DNA from: Leptolyngbya boryana PCC 6306
GTDB taxonomy: Bacteria > Cyanobacteriota > Cyanobacteriia > Leptolyngbyales > Leptolyngbyaceae
DNA: 64,000 bases
Assembly (NCBI RefSeq): GCF_000353285.1
Contig: NZ_KB731326.1
Coordinates: 248,001-312,000, forward strand
Direction of reading: 5' to 3'
Shown: piece by piece, positions 17,762 to 25,966 of the stretch
Position numbering within the stretch: position 1 is the stretch's first letter
Layout: every line of letters begins with the position of its first letter
Notes under the pieces: model-generated
The model's input: only the letters and a program-made list of their open reading frames with translations
Database searches by the model: none
Told to the model about the DNA's origin: nothing
Position numbers and translations under genes: made by a program

Positions 17762-18085
17762 TTAGTTTCTAGGGGCATACATCATAATTAAAACGCCTAG
17801 TAATACGATCCAACCTCCTAGAAGATCAAATTTATCGGGTTTGATTTGATCGACTAACCAACCCCATAAGATAGAGATCACGACGAAAACACCGCCATAA
17901 GCTGCGTAAGCGCGTCCAAAATTAGTCGGTTGTAGTGTTGGCACAGCACCATAGAGACCAAGTAATACAACTCCAATCACAGCAAACCAAACACTCTTTC
18001 CCTCTCGCAACGAGAGCCAGACCAAATAACCGCCGCCAAGCTCAAAGAGTCCAGCCAGAACGAAAAACAGCATGGATTGAATCAC
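17762..18085 (-). CDS. ynfA: YnfA / UPF0060 family membrane protein
   Basis: A 107-residue integral membrane protein with four predicted helices and the family features [41 protein letters not shown] and a terminal helix. UPF0060 proteins resemble small multidrug-resistance transporters, and some appear near metal-resistance genes; the substrate is unknown. The GTG at 18085 has AAGGA in front; an internal ATG at 18073 is the alternative. Confidence 0.85.
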   Translation of the reverse strand: MIQSMLFFVLAGLFELGGGYLVWLSLREGKSVWFAVIGVVLLGLYGAVPTLQPTNFGRAYAAYGGVFVVISILWGWLVDQIKPDKFDLLGGWIVLLGVLIMMYAPRN

Positions 18086-18390
18086 TTGTATATCCTTTTG
18101 CTTTACTCCCAGAATTATCCCGCGTTAGGATTGTAAGTTGAGCATTCATCAGCAATACAGGACGAACCGTAATTCTCTTTGTCATCAAACCCAAACACCA
18201 ATTACGATACTCCTACAATTTTGTATTAAGGCGAGTGATTGGGGAGAAACTGTAAGACTGTTACTAGAATTTGAACCGACGACTACGGGTGAAGGCAATG
18301 GTCGTGAATTTAGAGGTGGGATTTCTGATAATGCCAACATATGTACGGTTGGAATAACCCCTGCTCATTTTCATTCGCTTCTCAAAACAG
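18086..18390. other. Intergenic region, nothing recognised
   Basis: A 305-bp stretch between the ynfA-like gene and the merR stop. A plus-strand open frame crosses it and runs into merR antisense, but its translation resembles no family and it has no ribosome site. The promoter of the ynfA-like gene should lie near 18090-18140. No terminator or repeat was evident. Confidence 0.3.
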
Positions 18391-18846
18391 CTAGCCTTGC
18401 TGATTACCGCAAATATCGTCTCGCTCAATCAGTTGGCAAATCTTGCCGCCACAACTATCTTCGATAGATGCAGCCGAAGGTTTAGACAAGACTGATTCAA
18501 TTCGCTCATATCGCTGGGCTAGTTCCTGGCGCAATACTAACATCTCCTGAATATGCTGATCTAATTCATCAAGGTGCTGCTTCACCATCGTCTTGAGGTC
18601 TGCACAAGGGGCAGCACCCTCCGTTCTAATTTTAATCAGTCGCTTAATTTCGTCGAGAGAAAGCCCAAAACGCTTGGCTTGCTGGATAAACCGTAAACGG
18701 TGTTCAGCCTCGGATGAATAAATTCGATACTGGGATGCTGTTCGCCTGGGTGGATCAAGTAACCCCAGGCGTTCATAATACCGAACTGTTTGAGCAGGAA
18801 GATCCACTCGACGGCTCAATTCGCCAATTAGTAAGTCTTCTTTCAC
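18391..18846 (-). CDS. MerR-family metal-responsive regulator
   Basis: A 151-residue MerR-type regulator. The N-terminal winged helix (LLIGELSRRVDLPAQTVRYYERLGLL) is followed by a dimerisation coiled coil (residues 82-120). Candidate soft-metal ligands are Cys81 (APCADL), Cys132 and Cys137 (SCGGKIC), and Cys146. The pattern fits the Hg/Cd/Pb/Zn-type branch rather than CueR. The gene is 51 bp downstream of a thiol-redox gene, whose upstream region holds a typical MerR operator. It probably autoregulates that two-gene operon. The metal is not determined. Confidence 0.8.
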   Translation of the reverse strand: MKEDLLIGELSRRVDLPAQTVRYYERLGLLDPPRRTASQYRIYSSEAEHRLRFIQQAKRFGLSLDEIKRLIKIRTEGAAPCADLKTMVKQHLDELDQHIQEMLVLRQELAQRYERIESVLSKPSAASIEDSCGGKICQLIERDDICGNQQG

Positions 18847-18897
18847 AGCCTAAGTCTCCTTGACCGGGAAAGATTCACTGCTCTCCCGGTTCACGTT

Positions 18898-19173
18898 TTA
18901 TCCTTGCCCGATTCCAGCCGCAATTAATGATTCACGAGAAATCGGCTGCTGATTTCGGCAGCATTCTGCTAGTTTGCCATTAACAACTACAGCAGGAACC
19001 CGATGAATGCCATACTGCTTTACTTTCTTCTGGCTCTCATTTGTAGCTTGTTCCTCGCGCAGATCCCATACCTGCACCTCACAATTAGAGCAGGCTAGCT
19101 CCCGCACGAGTTTGACCATCTCATCACATAGCGGACAGCCAGCCGTAAAAACTTCAACTACTTGCTTGGACAT
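18898..19173 (-). CDS. Thioredoxin/glutaredoxin-like thiol protein
   Basis: A 91-residue thioredoxin-fold protein: VVEVFTAGCPLCDEMVKLV carries a CxxC active site (CPLC), followed by CSNC, the cis-Pro segment HRVPAVVVNG and a CC pair. The ATG at 19173 has AGGAG 7 nt upstream; the open frame extends further up but crosses the promoter. It is the first gene of a two-gene unit with merR. Possible roles are reduction or chelation of thiophilic metals such as mercury or arsenic. Confidence 0.75.
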   Translation of the reverse strand: MSKQVVEVFTAGCPLCDEMVKLVRELACSNCEVQVWDLREEQATNESQKKVKQYGIHRVPAVVVNGKLAECCRNQQPISRESLIAAGIGQG

Positions 19174-19198
19174 ATCTAATCTCCTGAACGCTAAGTCC

Positions 19199-19230
19199 AG
19201 GCTAAACCTTATACCCAACTGCAAGGTCAA
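19199..19230 (-). promoter_or_regulatory. MerR-type promoter/operator for the thiol protein-merR unit
   Basis: Minus strand: -35 TTGACC (19225-19230), a 20-bp spacer, then -10-like TAGCCT (19199-19204). Inside is the dyad ACCTT-N12-AAGGT (19206-19227). An overlong spacer with a centred dyad is the hallmark of promoters that MerR-family proteins activate by underwinding, and the halves match the CueR/CadR type. Confidence 0.75.
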
Positions 19231-19327
19231 GGGATAGCCATCAGTTTTTACAAACAGAAACATTTAACAGGGCAATCGCCGACATGACTTGGCGTAAATT
19301 AATTTGTCTAAGGCTTTATTTGCTCCT

Positions 19328-19783
19328 TTAACTCGCTCCCGCTAAATTTTGCAGAAACAGAGTTTGAGCTTCTCGCAACTTGACATCAGGATTGTTCGAG
19401 TGAATGAGTTGCATCGCGTCATCGTAGGAAGAACCGCTACTGATCAAATAAGCAGCTAGCATCGTTGCCGTTCGCCGTTTGCCATTTGTGCAGTGAATCG
19501 CGATCGCACTTTGATTAGATTGATCAACAAACTCTTGTAGTTTCTGAACTTGTTCTAAAGTGGGTGCAGTGCCACCTTTCATGGGCAACCACAGATAAGG
19601 AATGTTTGACTGTTGATATAAATCTAGATTAGTCGGATCATCCATTACAGACACGATCGCTCCAATTCCCGCTGCTTGTAATTCTGGTAATTCTTCTGCG
19701 GTTGGCTTACGAACGCCTGCCAACTTTTTCGGAATCACCCACCAAAGATTTTCTGTAATTGGTTGTGCTGTTGATTGTTCCAT
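19328..19783 (-). CDS. Dual-specificity / tyrosine phosphatase-like protein
   Basis: A 151-residue phosphatase-fold protein with the P-loop CX5R signature in AIHCTNGKRRTA and a general-acid-type upstream loop (MDDPTNLDLY). It follows acr3 by 63 bp on the same strand and is the last gene of the arsenic operon. PTP-fold enzymes of the Acr2p kind can reduce arsenate, and no arsC was found in this cluster. The protein may therefore be the arsenate reductase, or a phosphatase with another target. This functional guess rests on context. Confidence 0.75.
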   Translation of the reverse strand: MEQSTAQPITENLWWVIPKKLAGVRKPTAEELPELQAAGIGAIVSVMDDPTNLDLYQQSNIPYLWLPMKGGTAPTLEQVQKLQEFVDQSNQSAIAIHCTNGKRRTATMLAAYLISSGSSYDDAMQLIHSNNPDVKLREAQTLFLQNLAGAS

Positions 19784-19846
19784 AGAACTGGCTCATGAGT
19801 GAGAAGGTGAATGGATAACGAATGGAACAATGTTTAGATTGAGAAG

Positions 19847-21010
19847 CTATCGATAGTTACGATCGGGGAAAACACAGCGGGGATCAGGCAGGGTCGCTTT
19901 TTCAGGCTGGCGCGGAAACCAAAAGGCAGTGCGTTTACACACTTCAACCAGCATCAGCATGACTGGAACTTCAATTAACACCCCAACAACGGTTGCTAAT
20001 GCGGCTCCAGAATTTAAGCCAAATAAAACGACAGCCGTTGCGATCGCAACTTCAAAATGATTGCTTGCCCCAATTAACGCAGCGGGAGCCGCATCCTCGT
20101 AAGGCAATCGAAGTTTCAGAGCAGCAACATATGAAATCAAAAAAATGAAATTGGTCTGCAAAAAGAGTGGTACTGCAATCAGCAAGATATGCAGGGGATT
20201 ACTGACAATCAGTTCGCCTTTGAACGCAAATAGCAGAACCAATGTGATGAGTAGGGCTGAAATTGCGATCGGGTTCAGGTACTTGAGAAACTTCTGCTCA
20301 AACCAAGCTCGCCCTTTGTGCTTCAAAATCCAATGGCGTGAATAAATTCCGGCAATTAGCGGTAAGCCAACATAAATGGCAACAGAAAGCGCGATCGTTT
20401 CCCAAGGAACGGCTAAATCATTTGCTGCTAATAACCACCGCCCCAAAGGGGCATACAGAAACAGCATCGCAAGCGAATTTACCGCAACCATCACTAGGGT
20501 ATGACCTTGATTGCCATAGGATAAGTAACCCCACATCAGCACCATTGCAGTACAAGGCGCAATGCCTAACAGAATGGTTCCAGCAATGTAAGAATTCGCT
20601 AACGTCACTTCGCTGCCTCTGATCACTTCAGTCCCAGTGATCAGAGGGCGAAACAATCCCCCTAAAAACCCTTGAGCAAAAGCAACCATCGTAAACGGTT
20701 TAATTAGCCAATTTACAATCAGGGTTAAAATCACAGGGGTCGGAGCGCGAACGGCTTGCTTGGCTTGTGAGAAGTCGATCTTCACCATGATCGGATACAT
20801 CATGAAAAACAAGCAAACGGCGATCGGAATTGACACCTGATAAACGCTCATGGCATCCAGTGCGGTTGCAATTCCCGGAAATAGTCTTCCTAGCACAATG
20901 CCGATTCCAATGCACAAAAAGACCCAAAGGGTTAGATATTTCTCAAAGAAGCTCAATGCACTGCCAGCTTGTACTGGTGCGGTATTCGTCGATCGAGGAT
21001 TGAGGCTCAT
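19847..21010 (-). CDS. acr3: ACR3-family arsenite efflux permease
   Basis: A 387-residue membrane protein with about ten helices. ACR3 signatures include [38 protein letters not shown] with its conserved Cys, and [17 protein letters not shown]. It exports arsenite across the plasma membrane using the proton gradient. It starts 4 bp after the arsJ stop and is followed by the phosphatase-like gene. Length and motifs are normal. Confidence 0.95.
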   Translation of the reverse strand: MSLNPRSTNTAPVQAGSALSFFEKYLTLWVFLCIGIGIVLGRLFPGIATALDAMSVYQVSIPIAVCLFFMMYPIMVKIDFSQAKQAVRAPTPVILTLIVNWLIKPFTMVAFAQGFLGGLFRPLITGTEVIRGSEVTLANSYIAGTILLGIAPCTAMVLMWGYLSYGNQGHTLVMVAVNSLAMLFLYAPLGRWLLAANDLAVPWETIALSVAIYVGLPLIAGIYSRHWILKHKGRAWFEQKFLKYLNPIAISALLITLVLLFAFKGELIVSNPLHILLIAVPLFLQTNFIFLISYVAALKLRLPYEDAAPAALIGASNHFEVAIATAVVLFGLNSGAALATVVGVLIEVPVMLMLVEVCKRTAFWFPRQPEKATLPDPRCVFPDRNYR

Positions 21011-21014
21011 TGCA

Positions 21015-22277
21015 TTAATCTCCGTCTTTCGTTTTCCAAGCGATCGCTTTACTCGGTTGTGGGGTTGGTAATTTGAGAGAAATCAATGCAGCAGCTAAAA
21101 CAAACGCTGCCGAAGTCCACAAGCAACCGATCAGCCCAAAGCTTTGATAGATTAGCCCTGATAAAACGGTTCCTGCCAATCGTCCCCCAGAGTTCGCCAT
21201 ATAGTAAAACCCAACGTTCAGCGCTACTTTGTCATCATCGGTGTATGCCAGAACCAAGTAAGAATGAACGGCTGAATTGAAGGCAAAAACCACACCAAAA
21301 ATCATTAAGCCACCGACAATCGCATAGTTTGGATTCACTCCAGCCGCAAGCGCGATTGCAATCAAGACAGGCACGATCGTTAAGGTAAATGTCCAAAACC
21401 GAATCGTGCTAGTAGAGGGCGGACGACCTGATCCAAAGCGTTTAATCAAGGTTGGTGCAGAAGATTGAATGATGCCATAGCCAATCACCCACAGTGCCAT
21501 AAATCCGCCCACTTGATAGAATGACCAGCCGAGCGGTCCGCGTAGGAATACAGGTAAGCCCACCACAAACCAAACATCACGAGAACCAAACAGAAAGAAT
21601 CGTGCAGCAGAAAGAATGTTGATTTCGCGACTCTTAGAAAAGAGCTGCGTGAACTTCACCTTGCCCTTGATTTTGCCCATGCCACTCGGCAGCAATAATC
21701 CGGTAAACATCAACGCGAACAGTCCACCTGCCATCAGCCAGAGCGAATGCACAAAGCCGATCGAAGCCAGCAATGCAGCTCCTAAGAAAAACCCTGCCCC
21801 TTTCAGCGCATTTTTCGATCCCGTAAGAATTGCAACCCATTTGAAGAGCGAGGATTGCGCGTCCTGCGGCACGACTAATCGAATTGCACTTTTGGAACTG
21901 AGTTTCGTCAAATCTTTCGCAATTCCAGAAAATGCCTGAGACACCATGACGTAGGCGACCGCAAGCCACTGCGCCCAATTGCGATCGAGAAACGACAACA
22001 TGATCAGCGCGAAGATTTGCAGTCCAATCCCGGTGTAAAGCGTCGCTTTTAGACCGAGCCGGGAGCCAATCCAACCACCAAGGAAATTCGTGACAACGCC
22101 AAACACTTCGTAAAACAAGAATAGGAATGCAACTTGTAAAGGGGAGTAACCAATTTCATAGAAGTAGAGCAGCACCAACAGCCTAAGCGCGCCGTCGGTA
22201 ATCGTAAAGCCCCAATAAGCAAGCGTTACGAGAATATAGTTTTTGAGATTGGCACTAGATGCGGTTGTAGAGGGCAT
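21015..22277 (-). CDS. arsJ: ArsJ organoarsenical efflux MFS permease
   Basis: A 420-residue major facilitator with twelve predicted helices, beginning [20 protein letters not shown], as in ArsJ. ArsJ exports 1-arseno-3-phosphoglycerate, which breaks down outside to arsenate. The diagnostic context is present: the gene is 4 bp from a GAPDH gene that makes the substrate. It is upstream of acr3 in the same operon. Confidence 0.93.
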   Translation of the reverse strand: MPSTTASSANLKNYILVTLAYWGFTITDGALRLLVLLYFYEIGYSPLQVAFLFLFYEVFGVVTNFLGGWIGSRLGLKATLYTGIGLQIFALIMLSFLDRNWAQWLAVAYVMVSQAFSGIAKDLTKLSSKSAIRLVVPQDAQSSLFKWVAILTGSKNALKGAGFFLGAALLASIGFVHSLWLMAGGLFALMFTGLLLPSGMGKIKGKVKFTQLFSKSREINILSAARFFLFGSRDVWFVVGLPVFLRGPLGWSFYQVGGFMALWVIGYGIIQSSAPTLIKRFGSGRPPSTSTIRFWTFTLTIVPVLIAIALAAGVNPNYAIVGGLMIFGVVFAFNSAVHSYLVLAYTDDDKVALNVGFYYMANSGGRLAGTVLSGLIYQSFGLIGCLWTSAAFVLAAALISLKLPTPQPSKAIAWKTKDGD

Positions 22278-22281
22278 AGGA

Positions 22282-23292
22282 TTAGTTCAGACTCAGTGCA
22301 ACTTTTTGAGCGAGTTCAACCATACGATTTGAGTAGCCCCATTCGTTGTCATACCAAGCTAGAATTTTCACCTGTGTTTGATCGACAACCATCGTGGAAA
22401 GGGCATCAATGATCGAGGAGCGGGGATCGTCTTTGTAATCGATCGAAACCAAGGGACGTTCTTCATAGCCCAGTATGCCTTTCAGTTCACCCTCGGAAGC
22501 TGCTTTTAGCAATTGATTGACTTCCTCAACAGTGGTCGATCGCGCCACCTCAAACACACAGTCAGTGAGTGAAGCATTAAGTAACGGCACTCGGACAGCT
22601 AACCCATTGAGCTTGCCATTGAGTTCTGGGTAAATGAGTCCGATCGCAGTTGCTGATCCGGTGGTGGTTGGAATCAGAGATAAACTGGTGGCTCTCGCTC
22701 GACGGAGATCTTTATGAGGTGCATCGACGATCGTTTGAGTGTTGGTATTGTCGTGAATCGTCGTAATGATCCCGTGCTTGATGCCTAATCCCTCGTGAAT
22801 TACTTTGACCACGGGAGCAAGACAATTGGTGGTGCAGGATGCAGCAGTGAGCAGATGATGCTCGCCAGGCTGATAAAGATTGTCATTGATGCCCATGACG
22901 ATGTTAAGTGCGCCTTGCTTGACGGGAGCCGCGACAATCACCTTTTTCACACCGCGCTTGAAGTAGGGATCAAGCGTTTCAGTGGTACGAAACTTGCCTG
23001 AACATTCCAGCACGATATCAACGCCGTAATCTTCCCAGGGCACGTCACCTGGCTTAGCATATTCGCTGAAGGTCACGGGTTTTCCATCAATGAGAATACG
23101 ATCGCTCCCCGCTTCAACTTCTGGTGTCCACCGTCCATGCACCGAATCGAACTTCAGCAGATGAGCGGCAGTTTCCGCCCCGCCTTTAACTTCATTAATG
23201 TGAACAAACTCGAACTCCGACCAGCCCCAAGCAGCGCGGAAATCGAGCCGCCCAATTCGACCGAAACCATTGATCCCAACCCGTACAGTCAT
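22282..23292 (-). CDS. gap: Arsenic-locus glyceraldehyde-3-phosphate dehydrogenase
   Basis: A 336-residue GAPDH. NAD-binding [10 protein letters not shown] is at 7-16 and the catalytic Cys153 lies in [10 protein letters not shown]; the C-terminal [16 protein letters not shown] is intact. Paired with ArsJ it forms 1-arseno-3-phosphoglycerate from arsenate and G3P, a known arsenate-resistance pathway. I prefer the ATG at 23292 to the GTG at 23301. It is encoded between pstS and arsJ, so it is the dedicated rather than the housekeeping copy. Confidence 0.93.
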   Translation of the reverse strand: MTVRVGINGFGRIGRLDFRAAWGWSEFEFVHINEVKGGAETAAHLLKFDSVHGRWTPEVEAGSDRILIDGKPVTFSEYAKPGDVPWEDYGVDIVLECSGKFRTTETLDPYFKRGVKKVIVAAPVKQGALNIVMGINDNLYQPGEHHLLTAASCTTNCLAPVVKVIHEGLGIKHGIITTIHDNTNTQTIVDAPHKDLRRARATSLSLIPTTTGSATAIGLIYPELNGKLNGLAVRVPLLNASLTDCVFEVARSTTVEEVNQLLKAASEGELKGILGYEERPLVSIDYKDDPRSSIIDALSTMVVDQTQVKILAWYDNEWGYSNRMVELAQKVALSLN

Positions 23293-23469
23293 GTGCTTCA
23301 CCTTGAGAAGTCGTCTCCTTATTTCAATTTAATTTAGAATAATGCTAGAAGAAGCACTTTGCAATACAGCACTAAAACAAGCTTATAGAAAATTGCATCT
23401 AAAAAACTTGTTTTGACCTCACCGCATCTGTGACGCTCGCACAAACCGCGATTCTGCTAAATGCAGCCC
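23293..23469. other. Leader region of the gapdh-arsJ-acr3 genes
   Basis: A 177-bp gap between pstS and gapdh. It contains AAACAAG near 23379 and CTTGTTT near 23408, an inverted pair with a long loop; this may be a weak pstS terminator or a repressor site. No strong promoter was identified. Confidence 0.25.
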
Positions 23470-24567
23470 CTAAAACACAGCTTGCTTGCGAAGTAATTCG
23501 CTAATGGTCAAATCAGGCTGAGGAACACCGTCAAATACTGTTCCCACCTTGCCTTGATAAAAATGCAGGTTCGTCAATCGATAACCTTCATCTGGTAGCG
23601 GAATGTACCCGACCTGTGTGACGAGCCGTTTAGCATTATCGAGATAGTATGTCACAAACGCTTGCAGTTCCGGTTTACGCTGTGCAGCAGTAATGTTGAC
23701 GTAAATAAATAGGGGACGAGAGAACGGGCGATACTGCGCTTTCTCAACCGTTTCTCGCGAGGGTAAAACTGCACCACGACCATCGCCATAATCCACAGCG
23801 AGGGCTTTTAGCTCATTCTGCTTAGCTTCATAGTACGAAAGCCCAAAGTAGCCTAAAGCATTGGGGTCTTTCTGCACACCTGCCACTAACTCATTGTCAT
23901 CTTCGCTAGCGGTGTAATCCGTCCGGCTCTCATTTGGCTTTCCGGTTGTGACCTCATTGAAATAGTTGAATGTTCCAGACTCTTTGCCTGCGCCATAGAG
24001 TTTGAGCGGTTGGTTTGGATAGGAGGCGCGAACCTGATTCCAATTTGTAATTTTGCCTTGAGCAGCAGGTTCCCAAATCTTCTTCAGTTCCGCAACCGTA
24101 ATATCTTTTGCCCAAGTGTTTTGTGGATTGACGACCAGTGTGAGGGCATCGAATGCGATCGGTAACTCATAAAACCGCACACCCGCTTTTCCGCACATCT
24201 CTATTTCTTCTTTGAGGATCGGGCGAGACGCATTGTTGATGTCGGTTTCGCCTGCACAGAACTTTTTGAAGCCGCCGCTTGTACCGGAAAATTGAACGTC
24301 GATCGTACCTGCTTTGTTGCCCTTTTCCTTGCGGTACTCTTTCGCAACTAAATCTGAAATTGGATAAACCGTACTCGATCCATCGACCTTAATACCAGAA
24401 TGAGTTGGTATAACTGGATTCGGCACGTCTGCTCTTACAGGAGTGGAAGACTGGGATTGATTAGAATCGGTTGCCTGATTCGAAGAAGTACAGCCAACTA
24501 ACCCAAAAGTCATTACAAATCCAGCGCCCAGCAGAAACTTGAAGAGAGTTGAGGTCTGCATTGCCAT
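23470..24567 (-). CDS. pstS: PstS-like phosphate-binding lipoprotein in the ars operon
   Basis: A 365-residue periplasmic binding protein. It has a lipoprotein signal with lipobox LVGC near residue 26, then a Ser/Gln/Asn linker and the phosphate-binding fold ([46 protein letters not shown]). It lies 112 bp downstream of arsR, followed by gapdh. PstS paralogues in arsenic operons are thought to favour phosphate uptake or bind arsenate; which applies here is unknown. No pstC, pstA or pstB accompanies it. The ATG at 24567 is chosen over an upstream GTG. Confidence 0.88.
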   Translation of the reverse strand: MAMQTSTLFKFLLGAGFVMTFGLVGCTSSNQATDSNQSQSSTPVRADVPNPVIPTHSGIKVDGSSTVYPISDLVAKEYRKEKGNKAGTIDVQFSGTSGGFKKFCAGETDINNASRPILKEEIEMCGKAGVRFYELPIAFDALTLVVNPQNTWAKDITVAELKKIWEPAAQGKITNWNQVRASYPNQPLKLYGAGKESGTFNYFNEVTTGKPNESRTDYTASEDDNELVAGVQKDPNALGYFGLSYYEAKQNELKALAVDYGDGRGAVLPSRETVEKAQYRPFSRPLFIYVNITAAQRKPELQAFVTYYLDNAKRLVTQVGYIPLPDEGYRLTNLHFYQGKVGTVFDGVPQPDLTISELLRKQAVF

Positions 24568-24609
24568 AGTGAAGCTCACTTATGCTTCAGGAGTAACATC
24601 TCAATCATT

Positions 24610-24628
24610 TCAAATAAAATTGATTTGA
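24610..24628 (-). promoter_or_regulatory. Possible ArsR box between arsR and pstS
   Basis: The inverted repeat TCAAAT (24610-24615) / ATTTGA (24623-24628) lies in an AT-rich gap with TTGATCAA beside it. ArsR/SmtB operators often consist of such TCAA/TTGA half-sites. The site would let the repressor control pstS and the genes after it separately. Confidence 0.4.
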
Positions 24629-24679
24629 TCAAGTGTTCTGCAAGACACTCTGCTTAAGAATTGTAAAAAACTTGATGAA

Positions 24680-25012
24680 TTACTCCGAGTCGCGACAGCT
24701 TCGAGCAGGCAGAATTGGGCTGAAGCGGCGAAACTCAGCAAGATATTGTTCGAGAACAACGAACTGTGGCAGATTCAAACTGTAATAAATCCAACGCCCT
24801 TCTTGCCGTGATCTAACTAATTGAGCCTCTTTCAGCGTTTTGAGATGAAAAGAGAGCTTCGATTGAGTCACGTTTAGAACTTCACACAAATCACAGACGC
24901 AAAGTTCACGATCGCGCAACAAATCCAGCACTTGAACGCGCAATTGATCAGAGAGTGCATGAAAGCCCAAAACAACTAAATTTGATGAGACTTCGGCAGC
25001 TTTAGTCATCAA
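24680..25012 (-). CDS. arsR: ArsR repressor (classical CVC type)
   Basis: A 110-residue ArsR/SmtB repressor. Arsenite ligands are in ELCVCDLC (Cys38, Cys40, Cys43), adjoining the recognition helix TQSKLSFHLKTLKEAQLV; RQEGRWIYYSL is the wing. It is the first gene of the arsR-pstS-gapdh-arsJ-acr3-phosphatase operon and should derepress it on arsenite binding. The start can be either of two adjacent ATGs. This is one of three ArsR proteins in the window, each with a different Cys pattern. Confidence 0.92.
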   Translation of the reverse strand: MMTKAAEVSSNLVVLGFHALSDQLRVQVLDLLRDRELCVCDLCEVLNVTQSKLSFHLKTLKEAQLVRSRQEGRWIYYSLNLPQFVVLEQYLAEFRRFSPILPARSCRDSE

Positions 25013-25130
25013 CTTTTCTCAAAATGGCGACTAGGGTAGTGACTTCCAGTTTAGCCTGGAACTTAGACAAAAGTGAAAACGGGGCAACAATAAGCGCGAA
25101 AGTGCCCCTAAACAGTAGAACACTTGGAAA

Positions 25131-25541
25131 TTACGAACAGCAGACAGAAGTGGCGGTTGAAGACGTGCCAAAGGTGGCAGAATCCTCTAGTACCGTATAA
25201 ATTTCCCACTTCGCGCCGTTTGGATCTTGAACCCAAACTTTGTCTTGCAAGGCGTAGCAACAGGTGGTCTGCTCCTCAATCTTGACCGATAAATCCGCTG
25301 CTTTGACACGATCGATGGCTTCGACCACTTGTTGGGAGGACTCCACCTCGACTCCTAAATGATTCATCGTTCCAGCCGCAGCCGGATTTTCAATCAGGAC
25401 AAGTTTTAAGGGTGGTTCTGCGATCGCGAAATTAGCATAGCCCGGACGACGTTTAGCAGGTTGGGTTCCAAACATTTTGACGTAGAACTCAACCGCTGCA
25501 TCGACATCATTAACATTCAATGCAAGTTGTACACGAGACAT
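25131..25541 (-). CDS. arsI: ArsI C-As lyase (VOC dioxygenase)
   Basis: A 136-residue VOC-fold protein. The vicinal pair Cys94-Cys95 (EEQTTCCYALQDKVWV) is the trivalent-arsenic site of ArsI/CadI proteins; the metal triad would be Gln5, His61 and Glu113 (AKWEIYTV). ArsI cleaves the carbon-arsenic bond of trivalent organoarsenicals such as methylarsenite, using iron and oxygen. A CC pair near the C-terminus (SVCCS) may also bind arsenic. AAGGAG stands 8 nt before the ATG. It diverges from the arsR at 25629 across a paired operator. Confidence 0.92.
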   Translation of the reverse strand: MSRVQLALNVNDVDAAVEFYVKMFGTQPAKRRPGYANFAIAEPPLKLVLIENPAAAGTMNHLGVEVESSQQVVEAIDRVKAADLSVKIEEQTTCCYALQDKVWVQDPNGAKWEIYTVLEDSATFGTSSTATSVCCS

Positions 25542-25555
25542 AATTTTAACTCCTT

Positions 25556-25621
25556 ATATTGACATACATCAATATCGATTAATATCAATATCTTGTCTAC
25601 AATATTGATGTATGTCAATAT
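25556..25621. promoter_or_regulatory. Paired ArsR operators between arsI and arsR
   Basis: ATATTGACATACATCAATAT (25556-25575) is repeated exactly as its reverse complement at 25602-25621, a perfect 20-bp inverted repeat with a 26-bp centre. Each arm is itself a near-palindrome, TTGA-N6-TCAA, the usual form of an ArsR/SmtB site. One arm sits just before the arsI ribosome site and the other just before arsR, so a repressor dimer on each arm could shut both promoters. The centre contains another AATATCAATAT half-site. Confidence 0.8.
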
Positions 25622-25628
25622 AGAAGTC

Positions 25629-25958
25629 ATGAAGTTATCTAACGCTGTTACTTCTTGTTGTTCTGGGCTGCTGACAGGGCATCTGAAAAATGACGATGCA
25701 ATCATCCTAGCGGCGATGTTTCGAGTGCTAGGTGAACCTGCACGACTGCAAATGCTAAGTCTAATTGCAGCACAGCCGAATCAAGAGGTTTGTGCCTGTG
25801 AATTGGTTGAGCCATTGGGATTATCACAACCGACTATTAGTCACCATCTCAAGGTAATGTATGAGGCAGGATTGCTGGAAAAAGAACGACGCGGTACTTG
25901 GATTTACTACCGCATCGTGCCAAAACAACTTGAATTATTACGAAAAGTTCTATCTTGA
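25629..25958 (+). CDS. arsR: ArsR-family repressor divergent from arsI
   Basis: A 109-residue ArsR protein. It has Cys10-Cys11 near the N-terminus and Cys55/Cys57 in EVCACELVEPLGL, before the helix LSQPTISHHLKVMYEAGLL; RRGTWIYYRI is the wing. The ATG at 25629 is preferred to an upstream TTG that lies in the operator. It probably controls arsI and itself through the paired sites, answering to arsenite or methylarsenite. It converges with coaT, the two stop codons lying 8 bp apart. Confidence 0.9.
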   Translation: MKLSNAVTSCCSGLLTGHLKNDDAIILAAMFRVLGEPARLQMLSLIAAQPNQEVCACELVEPLGLSQPTISHHLKVMYEAGLLEKERRGTWIYYRIVPKQLELLRKVLS

Positions 25959-25966
25959 TTGAAGCT

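Noticed and set aside
18138-18467. Plus-strand open frame of 109 codons upstream of and overlapping merR
   Set aside because: No ribosome site, no family resemblance, and it overlaps the well-supported merR gene antisense.
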